NCBI RefSeq assembly: GCF_001457475.1
Contig: NZ_LN831029.1
Coordinates: 372,001-436,000 of the forward strand
Source: Achromobacter xylosoxidans
Lineage (GTDB): Bacteria; Pseudomonadota; Gammaproteobacteria; Burkholderiales; Burkholderiaceae_B
Length of the DNA stretch: 64,000 nucleotides
Direction of reading: 5' to 3'
Shown here: in pieces, positions 28,922 to 37,826 of the stretch
How positions within the stretch are numbered: the first letter of the stretch is position 1
Layout of the letters: every line of letters starts with the position of its first letter
Translations under genes and position numbers: made by a program
Notes under the pieces: generated by a model
Told to the model about the DNA's origin: nothing
What the model saw: only the letters and a program-made list of their open reading frames with translations
The model's database searches: none

Positions 28922-29722
28922 TCAGCGCGACAGCAGGAAGCCCAGCACCGCCTCGCGGAATTCATCGGGCCGCTCGATGTTGGACAGGTGCACGGCGTCC
29001 AGCAGCAGCCATTGCGCGCCCGGCACGGTCGCGGCGATCTGCTCGCCATGGCTGGCGGCGGTGACGGTGTCGTCGCGGCCCGCGATCACCAGCGTCGGTC
29101 GCGGGATCAGCGCAATGGCGCGGCGCAGGTCGGTGTCGCGCACGGCCGCGAACGCGCCCGCCAGGCCCTGCCGGTCGGTATTGAGCAGCATGTCGCGGAA
29201 GGTGTCGATCACCGGCCCGCCGGCGCGCAGCATCTCGGCCGGGAACCAGTTCGCCAGAAACGTCTCGGCGGTGTCCTTCATGTCCGGCGCCCGCAGCGTG
29301 GTGGCGATACGCTCGTCCCATTACGGCGCGGGGCCGAGATAGGGCGACGTGTTGGCCAGGATCAGGCGGTCGATGCGTTCTGGCGCATGCACGCCCAGCC
29401 ATTGGCCCATGATGCCGCCCAGCGACAGGCCGAGGAAGTGGGCCCGCGCCACGCCCAGCGCGTCGAACAGTTCGAGCACGTCGCGGCCGAGTCGGTCCAG
29501 CGAGTAGGGGCCTGTCGGCACGCTGGAAGCACCGTGGCCGCGGGTGTCGAAGCGCAGTACACGGAAGTGGCGCGCGAGCGCCGGCGCCAGGTCGTCCCAC
29601 ATGTGCAGCGTGGTGCCGATGGAATTGGACAAGGCCAGCACCGGCAGACCGGCGTCGCCGTCCCAGCGGTAGGCGATGCGGGCGCCGTCGCCCGTGGTGA
29701 TGAAGGGAATGTCGTCTTGCAT
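28922..29722 (-). pseudogene. pcaD: 3-oxoadipate enol-lactonase interrupted by one in-frame TAA
   Basis: An alpha/beta hydrolase gene of 266 codons that closely resembles PcaD (beta-ketoadipate pathway). The N-terminal part (29722-29321) has the nucleophile elbow LGLSLGGIMG; the C-terminal part (to 28922) has the acid AGRDDTVT and the histidine in DAVHLSNIERPDEF. The two pieces are in the same frame and are separated only by a TAA at 29323-29321, in a position where the intact family has a charged or polar residue before WDxRI (here WDERI). So the serine is parted from Asp/His and a working enzyme is unlikely. A sequencing error in one base would restore it. Confidence 0.85.
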
Positions 29723-29875
29723 GATGAGCGTCCTGTGTGAGGGAGAGGGCCCCGGGGCGGATGTCGCGCTCATCTGCCGGGCCGGCTACGTTGGAACAAC
29801 GTGAACGGGATCGTAGTTGCGGCCAGGCGCCAAAGAAATTACAAAGTTCGCACAGACATTGTAGGAATTTCCGAC

Positions 29876-30802
29876 ATGAGCGAATTTACCTTGCACGACC
29901 TGCAGTGCTTTGACGCGGTGGTGCGCGAGGGCGGCTTCCAGGCGGCGGCGGAAACACTGCATCGCTCGCATCCCGCGGTCTTCGCGGCGGTCGCCAAGCT
30001 GGAGCGCCAGCTCGACCTGCAACTGCTCGACCGGGGCGGCTACAGGGTGAAGGCGACCCCGGCGGGCCAATCGTTTCATCGGCGCGCCCAGGCCTTGCTG
30101 CGCGAACTGGCCGGCCTGCGCGCGCATGCCGAGCAGTTGTCCATGGGCCAGGAAAGCGAACTGAACGTGGTGATCGGCGACTTCTGCCCGCGCCCGCTGC
30201 TGCTGGGCCTGTTGGGAAAGTTCTTTGCGCAGTGGCCGGCCACGCGACTGAACCTGCATTTCGAAGCCGTGACCGGGCCTTGGGAACGATTGCTGGAAGG
30301 CGATGCCGACCTGATTCTGCATCGTATGGAAGCGGGAGACGCGCGCGTCGAATGGCTCGACCTGGGCAGGGTGCCGTTCGTGCCCGTTGCCGCGCCCGGC
30401 TACCTGGCGCCGGCCAGGCGCGCCCTGCGGCCCGAGGACCTGCGCGACTACACCCAGTGCGTGATGCGCGACACCGCCCGCCATGCGCCGGCGCGCGACT
30501 TCTTCATGATCGAGGGGGCGCGCCAGTGCACGGTCGCGGACCAGGTGATGAAGAAAGAAATCATTCTGCAAGGACTGGCATGGGGGCACATGCCGCGCTT
30601 CCTGGTGGAAGACGAATTGAGAGACGGCCGCCTGCTGTCTCTGGCCAATCGCCATCTGCCCGGCAGCGTCGAGGCGCTGGCGGCCGGTCGGCGTGCCGAC
30701 CGGCCGCAGGGGCCGGTCATGACGGGCTTATGGCAGGCGTTGCGTCGGCATGCGCCGGTGATACGTCAAACGGTCTCATCCGCGCGCAAGCGCAATCAGT
30801 GA
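29876..30802 (+). CDS. LysR-type transcriptional regulator
   Basis: 308 residues. HTH at the N-terminus: FTLHDLQCFDAVVREGGFQAAAETLHRSHPAVFAAVAKLERQLDLQLLDRGGYRVKATPAG; the usual recognition helix (SxPxVSxxIxxLE) here reads HPAVFAAVAKLE. The effector domain follows. It is divergent from pcaD and may control it. Start at 29876; an upstream in-frame ATG at 29801 would add 25 residues with no homology pattern. Confidence 0.88.
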   Translation: MSEFTLHDLQCFDAVVREGGFQAAAETLHRSHPAVFAAVAKLERQLDLQLLDRGGYRVKATPAGQSFHRRAQALLRELAGLRAHAEQLSMGQESELNVVIGDFCPRPLLLGLLGKFFAQWPATRLNLHFEAVTGPWERLLEGDADLILHRMEAGDARVEWLDLGRVPFVPVAAPGYLAPARRALRPEDLRDYTQCVMRDTARHAPARDFFMIEGARQCTVADQVMKKEIILQGLAWGHMPRFLVEDELRDGRLLSLANRHLPGSVEALAAGRRADRPQGPVMTGLWQALRRHAPVIRQTVSSARKRNQ

Positions 30803-30901
30803 GGTCGCTTGCCAGCGCGCGCCATCCGCGGCCGCAAAGCCGCGCCCGCTAAGGGAAAATACGCATGGCACGAGGCCGTGCGCTTCTTCAGAATGCCTTC
30901 C

Positions 30902-30955
30902 AGACGCAAGATCGTCTTCCAATTTTCGCCGACTGCCAGTGTTGCCAGTCAGGCG
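30902..30955 (+). promoter_or_regulatory. candidate ANTAR (AmiR) antitermination RNA element: two stem-loops
   Basis: Stem-loop 1: AGACG (30902-30906), loop CAAGAT, CGTCT (30913-30917). Stem-loop 2: CGCC-GACTGCC (30927-30937), hexaloop AGTGTT (30938-30943), GCCAGTC-A-GGCG (30944-30955), with a single C:C mismatch and one bulged A. The hexaloop of stem 2 has A at position 1 and G at position 4, the pattern bound by ANTAR proteins; loop 1 has the G4 but C at position 1. The stems are 9 nt apart and stand 11 nt before an intrinsic terminator, upstream of an operon that encodes an ANTAR protein (AmiR). Confidence 0.55.
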
Positions 30956-30961
30956 TAGGGC

Positions 30962-30999
30962 AAAAGGGCCCGAGCCGGAATTTCCGGCTCGGGCCTTTT
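30962..30999 (+). terminator. strong intrinsic terminator in the leader of the amide operon
   Basis: A 14-bp perfect stem GGCCCGAGCCGGAA (30967-30980) with TTCCGGCTCGGGCC (30982-30995), one-base (practically 3-5 base) loop, followed by TTTTCGTTTT. An A-tract on the other side makes it bidirectional. It is 160 bp past the LysR stop, further than a normal terminator, and 185 bp ahead of the first amide-operon gene. The stretch 31000-31184 holds no gene; it contains a second hairpin GGCCGCCC/GGGCGGCC (31122-31143) without T-run and ends in the ribosome-binding site of the next gene. Confidence 0.9.
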
Positions 31000-31184
31000 C
31001 GTTTTCCGTTTGCACATCGTCTTCTTTCGAATGGCGCAATGACGCGTCGTGGGCGGAGCCTTGCCCGGAGAAACGTGCATGACGGTCGGACGGTTGTCGT
31101 CGTGATGTGGCTGCCTCTGGTGGCCGCCCAATCCCGGGCGGCCAGGCCGCAGGCTTGCCTTCGCAAACGCACAGGAGCGTATCG

Positions 31185-32381
31185 ATGAGCGCATACAACC
31201 GCCGCCGCTTTTTGCAGCACAGTGGTTCCATGGTCCTGCTGGGCGCCACGTCGGGGATGGCCGCATTGCCCCGCGCCGCGTTCGCGCAGGACGCCACCGT
31301 GAAACTCGGCCTGCTGCATTCCCTGTCCGGCACCATCGCCATCGCCGAGGCGTCGCTGGTGGACGCCGAGAAACTGGCCATCGTGGAGATCAACGCCGCG
31401 GGCGGCGTGATGGGCCGCAAGATCGAGCCGGTGGTCGAGGACGGCGCCAGCGAGAACGCCGTGTTCGCCGAGAAGGCCCGTAAGCTGCTGGACCGCGACA
31501 AGGTCGCGGCCATCGTCGGCTGCTACACCTCGGCCTCGCGCAAGGCGCTGCTGCCGGTGCTGGCGCGCAGCAAGGGCCTGCTTTACTACCCGACCTACTA
31601 CGAAGGGCAGGAGCAGGACGCGCGCGTGTTCTATCCGTCGCAGGAAGCCACGCAGTCGGTGATCGCGGCGGTCGAGTGGATGGCGCGCGAGAAGGGCAAG
31701 ACCTTCTTCCTGGTGGGCTCGGACTACATCTATCCGCGCACCTGCAACAAGATCGCCAAGCCGGCCATCGCGCACATGGGCGCCAAGGTGGTGGGCGAGG
31801 AATACGCGCCGCTCGGCCACACCGAGTTCTCGTCCATCATCAACAAGATCAAGGCCGCCAAGCCGGAATGCATCTACAGCACGGTGGTGGGTGGCTCCAA
31901 CGTGGCCTTCTACAAGCAGTTGCGCGCGGCCGGGCTGGACGGCACGCGGGTGGTGCTGCTGTCCACCGTGGTGTCCGAGAACGAGATCGAGGGCATCGGC
32001 AAGGACAACGCCGCCGGCTACTACGCCTGCATGGGCTATTTCCAGAGCCTGAAGAATCCGGCCAACGAGAAATTCGTCAAGGCCTTCAAGGCCAGGTACG
32101 GGCAGGACCGCGTCATCGGCGATCCGATGGAGGTGGCCTACAACAGCGTCTACCTGTGGAAGCTGGGCGTGGAGAAGGCCGGCTCGTTCGATCCCGACAA
32201 GGTCATCGCGGCCTCGGCCGGCCTGACGCTGGAGGCGCCCGAGGGCACGGTGCGGGTGCACGAGAAGAACCACCACGTGTGGAAGAAGGTGCGGGTCGGC
32301 CGCGCCCGGCCCGACGGCCAGTTCGACGTGGTGTGGGAATCGGCCGACCTGATCGAACCCAATCCCTTTCCCAAGCTGTAA
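31185..32381 (+). CDS. urtA: amide/urea ABC transporter substrate-binding protein (UrtA/FmdD-like)
   Basis: 398 residues. Periplasmic binding protein that delivers urea or short-chain amides to the UrtBCDE permease. The signal peptide has a twin-arginine motif (NRRRFLQHSG) and ends at AFAQ. The mature protein has the AmiC/UrtA-type pattern VKLGLLHSLSGTIAIAEASLVDAE, VGCYTSASRKALLPVLA, LLYYPTYYEGQEQD, FLVGSDYIYPRTCNK, YSTVVGGSN. The ATG at 31185 follows AGGAG. It is the first gene behind the leader terminator and a paralogue of the AmiC gene at the other end of the same operon. Confidence 0.93.
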   Translation: MSAYNRRRFLQHSGSMVLLGATSGMAALPRAAFAQDATVKLGLLHSLSGTIAIAEASLVDAEKLAIVEINAAGGVMGRKIEPVVEDGASENAVFAEKARKLLDRDKVAAIVGCYTSASRKALLPVLARSKGLLYYPTYYEGQEQDARVFYPSQEATQSVIAAVEWMAREKGKTFFLVGSDYIYPRTCNKIAKPAIAHMGAKVVGEEYAPLGHTEFSSIINKIKAAKPECIYSTVVGGSNVAFYKQLRAAGLDGTRVVLLSTVVSENEIEGIGKDNAAGYYACMGYFQSLKNPANEKFVKAFKARYGQDRVIGDPMEVAYNSVYLWKLGVEKAGSFDPDKVIAASAGLTLEAPEGTVRVHEKNHHVWKKVRVGRARPDGQFDVVWESADLIEPNPFPKL

Positions 32382-32444
32382 ACGGACCCGCCCGGCCCTG
32401 GCGGCGTCGTCGCCGGGGCTTGCCATGCGACATGGAACGCGATC

Positions 32445-33347
32445 ATGAACATCGACATCGCCGCAATGCAGCTATTCAACGGCATCAGCCTGTTCAGCAT
32501 CCTCCTGCTGATGGCCATAGGCCTGGCCGTGGTGTTCGGCCTGATGGGCGTCATCAACATGGCGCACGGCGAGCTGATGGCCATGGGCGCCTACACCACC
32601 TACCTGGTGTCGGTGGCGTTCCAGCACTGGGCGCCGGGGTGGATGGACGTGTACCTGTTCGTAGCGATTCCGTTGGCGTTCCTGGTGACCTCGGCGTTCG
32701 GCTACCTGCTGGAACGCGGCTTCATCCGCTGGTTCTACAACCGGCCGCTGGATACGTTGCTGGCGACCTGGGGCCTGAGCCTGATCCTGCAGCAGGCCTA
32801 CCGCTCGATCTTCGGCGCGCAGGAGGTCAGCGTGCCGCTGGCGTCGTGGCTGAGCGGCGCCTGGGAGCCGACGCCCGACCTGCAGTTCCCGCTGAACCGC
32901 ATCTTCATCCTGGGACTGACGCTGCTGGTGGCGCTGGGGGTCTATCTGCTGCTGTACCGCAGCGCCTGGGGGCTGCGGGTACGCGCGGTGACGCAGAACC
33001 GCGCCATGGCGGGGGCCGTCGGCATCAACACGCGGCGGGTCGACGCGCTGACGTTCGCGTTGGGCTCGGGCCTGGCGGGCATCGCCGGCTGCGTCTTCAC
33101 CATGATCGGCTCGACCAATCCCGGCACCGGCCAGCTGTACATCGTCGACTCGTTCATCGTGGTGGTGTTCGGCGGCGTGCAGAGCCTGCTGGGCACGGCG
33201 TTCTCCGGCCTGGCGATCGCGCAGTCGCAGACCACGCTGGAATACCTGATGAGCGGCTCGATGGCCAAGGTCACCATCCTGGTGCTGGTGATCGCGGTGC
33301 TGTATTTCCGCCCCAACGGGCTGTTCGCCACCAAGACGCGAGGATGA
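32445..33347 (+). CDS. urtB: ABC transporter permease (UrtB-like)
   Basis: 300 residues, branched-chain-amino-acid type permease (LivH/UrtB family). Starts MNIDIAAMQLFNGISLFSILLLMAIGLAVVFGLMGVINMAHGELMAMGAYTTYL, the signature of UrtB; about eight membrane helices follow and the C-terminal ATPase-contact loop GINTRRVDALTFALGSGLAGIAG. 63 bp after urtA, 4 bp before urtC. Confidence 0.93.
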   Translation: MNIDIAAMQLFNGISLFSILLLMAIGLAVVFGLMGVINMAHGELMAMGAYTTYLVSVAFQHWAPGWMDVYLFVAIPLAFLVTSAFGYLLERGFIRWFYNRPLDTLLATWGLSLILQQAYRSIFGAQEVSVPLASWLSGAWEPTPDLQFPLNRIFILGLTLLVALGVYLLLYRSAWGLRVRAVTQNRAMAGAVGINTRRVDALTFALGSGLAGIAGCVFTMIGSTNPGTGQLYIVDSFIVVVFGGVQSLLGTAFSGLAIAQSQTTLEYLMSGSMAKVTILVLVIAVLYFRPNGLFATKTRG

Positions 33348-33351
33348 CGCG

Positions 33352-34398
33352 ATGAAGGCATTGCACCGCAGGACCGAAGAGATCGCGCTGGCGCTGGTGG
33401 CGCTATTGATCCTGGCCGTGTTGCCGCTGGCGCTGGACCCGTTCCGGCTCAACCTGGTCGGTAAATACATGGCGTTCGCCTTCGTCGCCATCGGCATCGT
33501 GCTGACCTGGGGCTACAGCGGGGTGCTGAGCCTGGGGCAGGGCATCTTCTTCGGCCTGGGCGGCTACATGATGGCCATGTTCCTGAAGCTGGAGGCGTCC
33601 GCGCCCGACCTGCCCGATTTCATGGTGTGGAGCAGCGTCGACAGCCTGCCGGTCTGGTGGCTGCCGTTCCATTCGCTGGGCTGGACGCTGCTGCTGATCG
33701 TGGCCTTGCCGGGCCTTGCCGCCTACCTGTTCTCGCTGGCGATCTTCCGCAAGCGGGTCAGCGGCGTGTACTTCGCCATCGTGACCCTGGCGCTGGCGAT
33801 GACGCTGACGGTGCTGATCATCGGCCAGCAGGGCGACACGGGCGGGGCCAACGGCATCACCGATTTCCGCACGCTGCTGGGCTGGGACATCGTCGGCGAC
33901 GACGGCAAGCTGGCGCTGTACCTGATCGAGGCGGCCGCGCTGACGCTGGCCATGCTGGCGGCGCTGGCGATCGTGCGCAGTCGGCTCGGCAAGATTCTCA
34001 TCGCCATCCGCGACCGCGAGGACCGCGTGCGCTTCTCGGGCTACGACACGGCGCACGTGAAAGCCTGCGTGTTCTGCGTGGCGGCGGTGCTGTCGTCCAT
34101 CGGCGGCGCGTTCTTCACCTTGCAGGTGGGGCTGATCTCGCCGGGGGCCATCGGCGTGGTGGCGTCGATCGAGATGGTGATCTATGCCGCGGTCGGCGGC
34201 CGGCTGTCGATCCCGGGCGCGGTGGTCGGCGCGCTGCTGATCGGCTTTCTCAAATCCTATCTGTCCGAGACCTTTCCCGAGATCTGGCTGTACTTCCTGG
34301 GCGCCATCTTCATCGTGGTGGTGGTGGCGATGCCCAACGGCCTGGCCGGGGTGGTCAGCCAGTTGCAGGCGCGCCGCACCGCCGGAGGTGCGCGATGA
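33352..34398 (+). CDS. urtC: ABC transporter permease (UrtC-like)
   Basis: 348 residues, LivM/UrtC type. Helices around YMAFAFVAIGIVLTWGYSGVLSLGQGIFFGLGGYMMAMFLKLE (typical UrtC) and SGVYFAIVTLALAMTLTVLI; contact loop IAIRDREDRVRFSGYDTAHVKACVFCVAAVLSSIGGAFF. Overlaps urtD by 4 bp. Confidence 0.93.
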   Translation: MKALHRRTEEIALALVALLILAVLPLALDPFRLNLVGKYMAFAFVAIGIVLTWGYSGVLSLGQGIFFGLGGYMMAMFLKLEASAPDLPDFMVWSSVDSLPVWWLPFHSLGWTLLLIVALPGLAAYLFSLAIFRKRVSGVYFAIVTLALAMTLTVLIIGQQGDTGGANGITDFRTLLGWDIVGDDGKLALYLIEAAALTLAMLAALAIVRSRLGKILIAIRDREDRVRFSGYDTAHVKACVFCVAAVLSSIGGAFFTLQVGLISPGAIGVVASIEMVIYAAVGGRLSIPGAVVGALLIGFLKSYLSETFPEIWLYFLGAIFIVVVVAMPNGLAGVVSQLQARRTAGGAR

Positions 34399-35192
34399 GC
34401 ACCGCCCTGGATATGACGGAGTCGCCCGCCATGGACATGCGCATCGACCGCCCCAGCGCCGGCGCCATCCTGAGCGTCGAGGACCTGACCGTGTCATTCG
34501 ACGGCTTTCGCGCCGTCGACGGCCTGAGCCTGAGCGTGGCGCAGGACGAGCTGCGCGTCATCATCGGCCCCAATGGCGCGGGCAAGACCACCCTGCTGGA
34601 CATCATCTGCGGCAAGACGCGGCCGTCCGCCGGCCGCGTCATGTTCGAAGGCCGCGACCTGGTGCGCATGGCCGAGTTCGACATCGTGCGCGCCGGCGTT
34701 GGCCGCAAGTTCCAGACGCCGTCGGTGTACGAGGACCTGACGGTGCTGGAGAACTTCGAGATTTCGCTGCCGAACGCGCATGGCGTTATCCGCTCGCTGC
34801 GTTTTCGGCGCAGCGGCGAGGTGCGCGCCCGCATCGAGGCGATGGCGGCACAGGTGTTCCTGGCCGACCGGCTGTTGGAAAAGGCCGGTCGCCTGAGCCA
34901 CGGCCAGAAGCAGTGGCTGGAGATCGGCATGCTGCTGATGCAGGCGCCGCGCCTGCTGCTGCTGGACGAACCGGTGGCCGGCATGAGCCCGCGCGAGCGC
35001 GAACAGACCGCCGAGCTGCTGGCGCGCATCGCGCGCGGCAAGTCGGTGGTGGTGATCGAGCACGACATGGATTTCGTCAAGCGCATCGCCCACAAGGTCA
35101 CCGTGCTGCACCAGGGCCGCCTGCTGAGCGAGGGCAGCGTGGCCGAGGTGCAGGCCGATCCGCGCGTGCTCGACGTGTACCTCGGCCATTGA
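34395..35192 (+). CDS. urtD: ABC transporter ATP-binding protein (UrtD-like)
   Basis: 265 residues. Walker A GPNGAGKT, signature LSHGQKQWLEIGMLLMQ, Walker B LLLLDEPVAGMSPRE, H-loop VIEHDMDFVKRIA. The signature LSHGQ and the QW-EIG sequence are typical of UrtD. ATG at 34395 is preceded by GGAGG at good spacing and overlaps the urtC stop. Confidence 0.93.
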   Translation: MSTALDMTESPAMDMRIDRPSAGAILSVEDLTVSFDGFRAVDGLSLSVAQDELRVIIGPNGAGKTTLLDIICGKTRPSAGRVMFEGRDLVRMAEFDIVRAGVGRKFQTPSVYEDLTVLENFEISLPNAHGVIRSLRFRRSGEVRARIEAMAAQVFLADRLLEKAGRLSHGQKQWLEIGMLLMQAPRLLLLDEPVAGMSPREREQTAELLARIARGKSVVVIEHDMDFVKRIAHKVTVLHQGRLLSEGSVAEVQADPRVLDVYLGH

Positions 35193-35205
35193 CAGGGAGA
35201 ACTCC

Positions 35206-35895
35206 GTGTTCCGCATCGACAAACTGAATGTGAGCTATGGCGAGTCGCACGTCATCCATGACGTGAGCTTCGAGGTGGCGCCGGGCGAATCGGTGGCCAT
35301 CATGGGCCGCAACGGCATGGGCAAGACCACCTTGCTCAAGGCGCTGATCGGCATGCTGCGCTCCGGTTCGGGCAGCATCCGGCTCGACGACGCCGAGTTG
35401 GCGGGGATGGAGAGCTACCAGCGGGTGCGCAACGGCCTGGCCTTCGTGCCGCAGGGGCGCATGATCTTCCCGTTCCTGACCGTCGAACAGAACATCATGG
35501 CCGGCGCCGAGCGCAGCGGGCTGAAGGCGGTGCCGGACTACCTGTACCGCTTCTTCCCGGTGCTGCAGGAGATGCGCCGGCGCAAGGGCGGCAACCTGTC
35601 GGGCGGGCAGCAGCAGCAGCTGGCGATCGCCCGCGCGCTGATCTCCAACCCGCGGGTGCTGATCCTGGACGAGCCCACCGAGGGCATCCAGCCTTCCATC
35701 ATCAAGGACATCGCGCGGGCGCTGAACGCGCTGCGCGAGGAGCGCGGCTTCGCCATCGTCGTCTCCGAACAGATGCTGGGTTTCGCGCTGGACCTGGCCG
35801 ATCGCTTCCTGGTGATCGACCGGGGCCGCATCGTGCACGAGGCCGGCCGGGCCGGCGTGGACCAGGACAAGATCAGGTCTTTCCTGACGGTATGA
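35206..35895 (+). CDS. urtE: ABC transporter ATP-binding protein (UrtE-like)
   Basis: 229 residues. Walker A GRNGMGKT, signature [16 protein letters not shown], Walker [17 protein letters not shown], switch [16 protein letters not shown]. The GRNGMGKT and EGIQPSII sequences are those of UrtE. GTG start at 35206 after CAGGGAGAA. Thirteen bp from urtD; the amidase gene follows after 25 bp. Confidence 0.93.
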   Translation: MFRIDKLNVSYGESHVIHDVSFEVAPGESVAIMGRNGMGKTTLLKALIGMLRSGSGSIRLDDAELAGMESYQRVRNGLAFVPQGRMIFPFLTVEQNIMAGAERSGLKAVPDYLYRFFPVLQEMRRRKGGNLSGGQQQQLAIARALISNPRVLILDEPTEGIQPSIIKDIARALNALREERGFAIVVSEQMLGFALDLADRFLVIDRGRIVHEAGRAGVDQDKIRSFLTV

Positions 35896-35920
35896 CCGTC
35901 AACCAACGAGGAGCATTGTC

Positions 35921-36958
35921 ATGAGACACGGAGATATCTCCAGCAGCAACGATTGCGTGGGCGTGGCCGTCGTGAACTACAAGATGCCGCGCCTGCACAC
36001 CAAGGCCGAGGTGATGGACAACGCCCGCAAGATCGCCGACATGGTGGTGGGCATGAAGCGCGGCCTGCCCGGCATGGACCTGGTCATCTTCCCCGAGTAC
36101 TCGACCCACGGCATCATGTACGACGCCAAGGAGATGTACGACACCGCCGCGGCCATTCCGGGCGAGGAGACCGCGGTGTTCGCCGAGGCCTGCCGCCGCG
36201 CCAACGTCTGGGGCGTGTTCTCGCTGACCGGCGAGCGCCACGAGGAACATCCCAACAAGGCGCCCTACAACACGCTGATCCTGATGAACAACCAGGGCGA
36301 GATCGTGCAGAAGTACCGCAAGATCATGCCGTGGGTGCCGATCGAGGGCTGGTATCCGGGCGATTGCACCTACGTGTCCGAAGGCCCCAAGGGCCTGAAG
36401 ATCAGCCTCATCATCTGCGACGACGGCAACTATCCGGAGATCTGGCGCGACTGCGCCATGCGCGGGGCCGAACTGATCGTGCGCTGCCAGGGCTACATGT
36501 ATCCGGCCAAGGACCAGCAGGTGATGGTGTCCAAGGCCATGGCGTGGATGAACAACGTCTACGTGGCGGTGGCCAACGCGGCGGGGTTCGACGGCGTCTA
36601 TTCCTATTTCGGCCACTCCGCCATCATCGGCTTCGACGGCCGCACGCTGGGCGAATGCGGCGAAGAGGAAATGGGCATCCAGTACGCCGAGCTGTCGACC
36701 AGCCTGATCCGCGACGCGCGCAAGAACATGCAGTCGCAGAACCACCTGTTCAAGCTGGTGCACCGCGGCTACACCGGCAAGATCAACTCCGGCGAGGAAG
36801 CCACCGGCGTCGCCGCCTGCCCCTACAACTTCTACGCCAACTGGATCAACGACCCGGAGGGCACGCGCAAGCAGGTCGAGTCGTTCACGCGCTCGACCGT
36901 GGGCACGCCGGAATGCCCGATGGACGGCATTCCCAACGAGGCGCCGCAGCACCGCTAG
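35921..36958 (+). CDS. amiE: aliphatic amidase
   Basis: 345 residues, nitrilase superfamily. Hydrolyses short aliphatic amides (acetamide, propionamide, possibly formamide) to acid and ammonia. The catalytic triad Glu59 ([12 protein letters not shown]), Lys134 (KYRKIMPW) and Cys166 ([14 protein letters not shown]) falls at exactly the positions known for the Pseudomonas aeruginosa enzyme. Strong match along its length ([51 protein letters not shown]). It stands after the transporter genes and before amiB, so uptake and hydrolysis are coupled in one transcript. Confidence 0.97.
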   Translation: MRHGDISSSNDCVGVAVVNYKMPRLHTKAEVMDNARKIADMVVGMKRGLPGMDLVIFPEYSTHGIMYDAKEMYDTAAAIPGEETAVFAEACRRANVWGVFSLTGERHEEHPNKAPYNTLILMNNQGEIVQKYRKIMPWVPIEGWYPGDCTYVSEGPKGLKISLIICDDGNYPEIWRDCAMRGAELIVRCQGYMYPAKDQQVMVSKAMAWMNNVYVAVANAAGFDGVYSYFGHSAIIGFDGRTLGECGEEEMGIQYAELSTSLIRDARKNMQSQNHLFKLVHRGYTGKINSGEEATGVAACPYNFYANWINDPEGTRKQVESFTRSTVGTPECPMDGIPNEAPQHR

Positions 36959-37019
36959 TTCCCTTTCGTTCTCCAGGTCCGGCCGCGCGCCGGCCGGACC
37001 GCTGCACAGGATCCGCACC

Positions 37020-37826
37020 GTGGCCGCTCCGCTCGACTCCTACCGGATTGCGCAAGAACCGTACTACCGCCCCAGCGGCCGCGAGGCCGAGCTGTACGCG
37101 CATGCCTATGCGCACCGGCTGCCGCTGATCCTGAAAGGCCCCACCGGCTGCGGCAAGACGCGCTTCGTGGAATACATGGCCTGGAAGCTCGGCCGGCCGC
37201 TGGTGACGCTGGCCTGCAATGAGGACATGACCGCCTCCGACCTGGTCGGCCGCTACCTGCTGGACGCCGACGGCACCGCCTGGCACGACGGCCCGCTGAC
37301 GCTGGCGGTGCGCCACGGCGGCATCTGCTACCTGGATGAAGTGGTCGAGGCGCGTCAGGACACCACGGTGGTGATCCACCCGCTGACCGACGCGCGCCGC
37401 ATCCTGCCGCTGGACAAGAAGGGCGAGGTGGTCCACGCGCATCCCGATTTCCAGCTGGTGGTGTCGTACAACCCCGGCTACCAGAGCAGCGCCAAGGATC
37501 TCAAGCCGTCCACGCGCCAGCGCTTCGTCGCGCTGGACTTCGACTATCCCGATGCCGAGCACGAAGCCGCCATCGTGGCGCACGAGGCCGGCATCGACGC
37601 CGGCCTGGCGCGCCAGCTGGTGCGCATCGCCCACGGCTCGCGTGAACTCAAGCACCATGGCCTGGACGAAGGCGTGTCGACCCGCATGCTGATTTATGCC
37701 GGTGTGCTGATCCGCGATGGCGTCAGTCCGGCCGAGAGCTGCGACATGACCATGACGCGCGCCCTGACCGATGATCCCGACATGGCGGCGGCGTTGCGGG
37801 CGCTGATCGACGCCAACCTGGAATGA
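37020..37826 (+). CDS. MoxR/CbbQ/NirQ-family AAA+ ATPase, AmiB-like position
   Basis: 268 residues. Walker A GPTGCGKT at 40-47, Walker B GICYLDEVVEA at 101-111, sensor motif VSYNPGYQSSAKDLKPSTRQRFVALDFDYP. This is the CbbQ/NorQ/NirQ type, which with a VWA partner remodels metalloenzymes or rubisco. In the ami operons known from Pseudomonas an ATPase, AmiB, lies behind amiE; I equate the position, not the exact protein. GTG start at 37020; overlaps the VWA gene by 4 bp. Confidence 0.9.
   Translation: MAAPLDSYRIAQEPYYRPSGREAELYAHAYAHRLPLILKGPTGCGKTRFVEYMAWKLGRPLVTLACNEDMTASDLVGRYLLDADGTAWHDGPLTLAVRHGGICYLDEVVEARQDTTVVIHPLTDARRILPLDKKGEVVHAHPDFQLVVSYNPGYQSSAKDLKPSTRQRFVALDFDYPDAEHEAAIVAHEAGIDAGLARQLVRIAHGSRELKHHGLDEGVSTRMLIYAGVLIRDGVSPAESCDMTMTRALTDDPDMAAALRALIDANLE

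Noticed and set aside
29321..29323. Selenocysteine or other recoding of the pcaD stop
   Set aside because: The codon is TAA, not TGA; no SECIS-like hairpin follows at once; the broken position is not an active-site residue in the family.
30866..30882. Sigma-54 promoter upstream of the amide leader (TGGCACG … TGC)
   Set aside because: The -24 half is perfect but the GG-GC spacing is 11 instead of 10 bp and the -12 half lacks TTGC. Mapping the 5' end would settle it.
31000..31184. A guanidine (ykkC-type) riboswitch ahead of the amide operon
   Set aside because: The ACGR-loop pair and the ykkC-I conserved boxes are not present; only one GC hairpin is seen.
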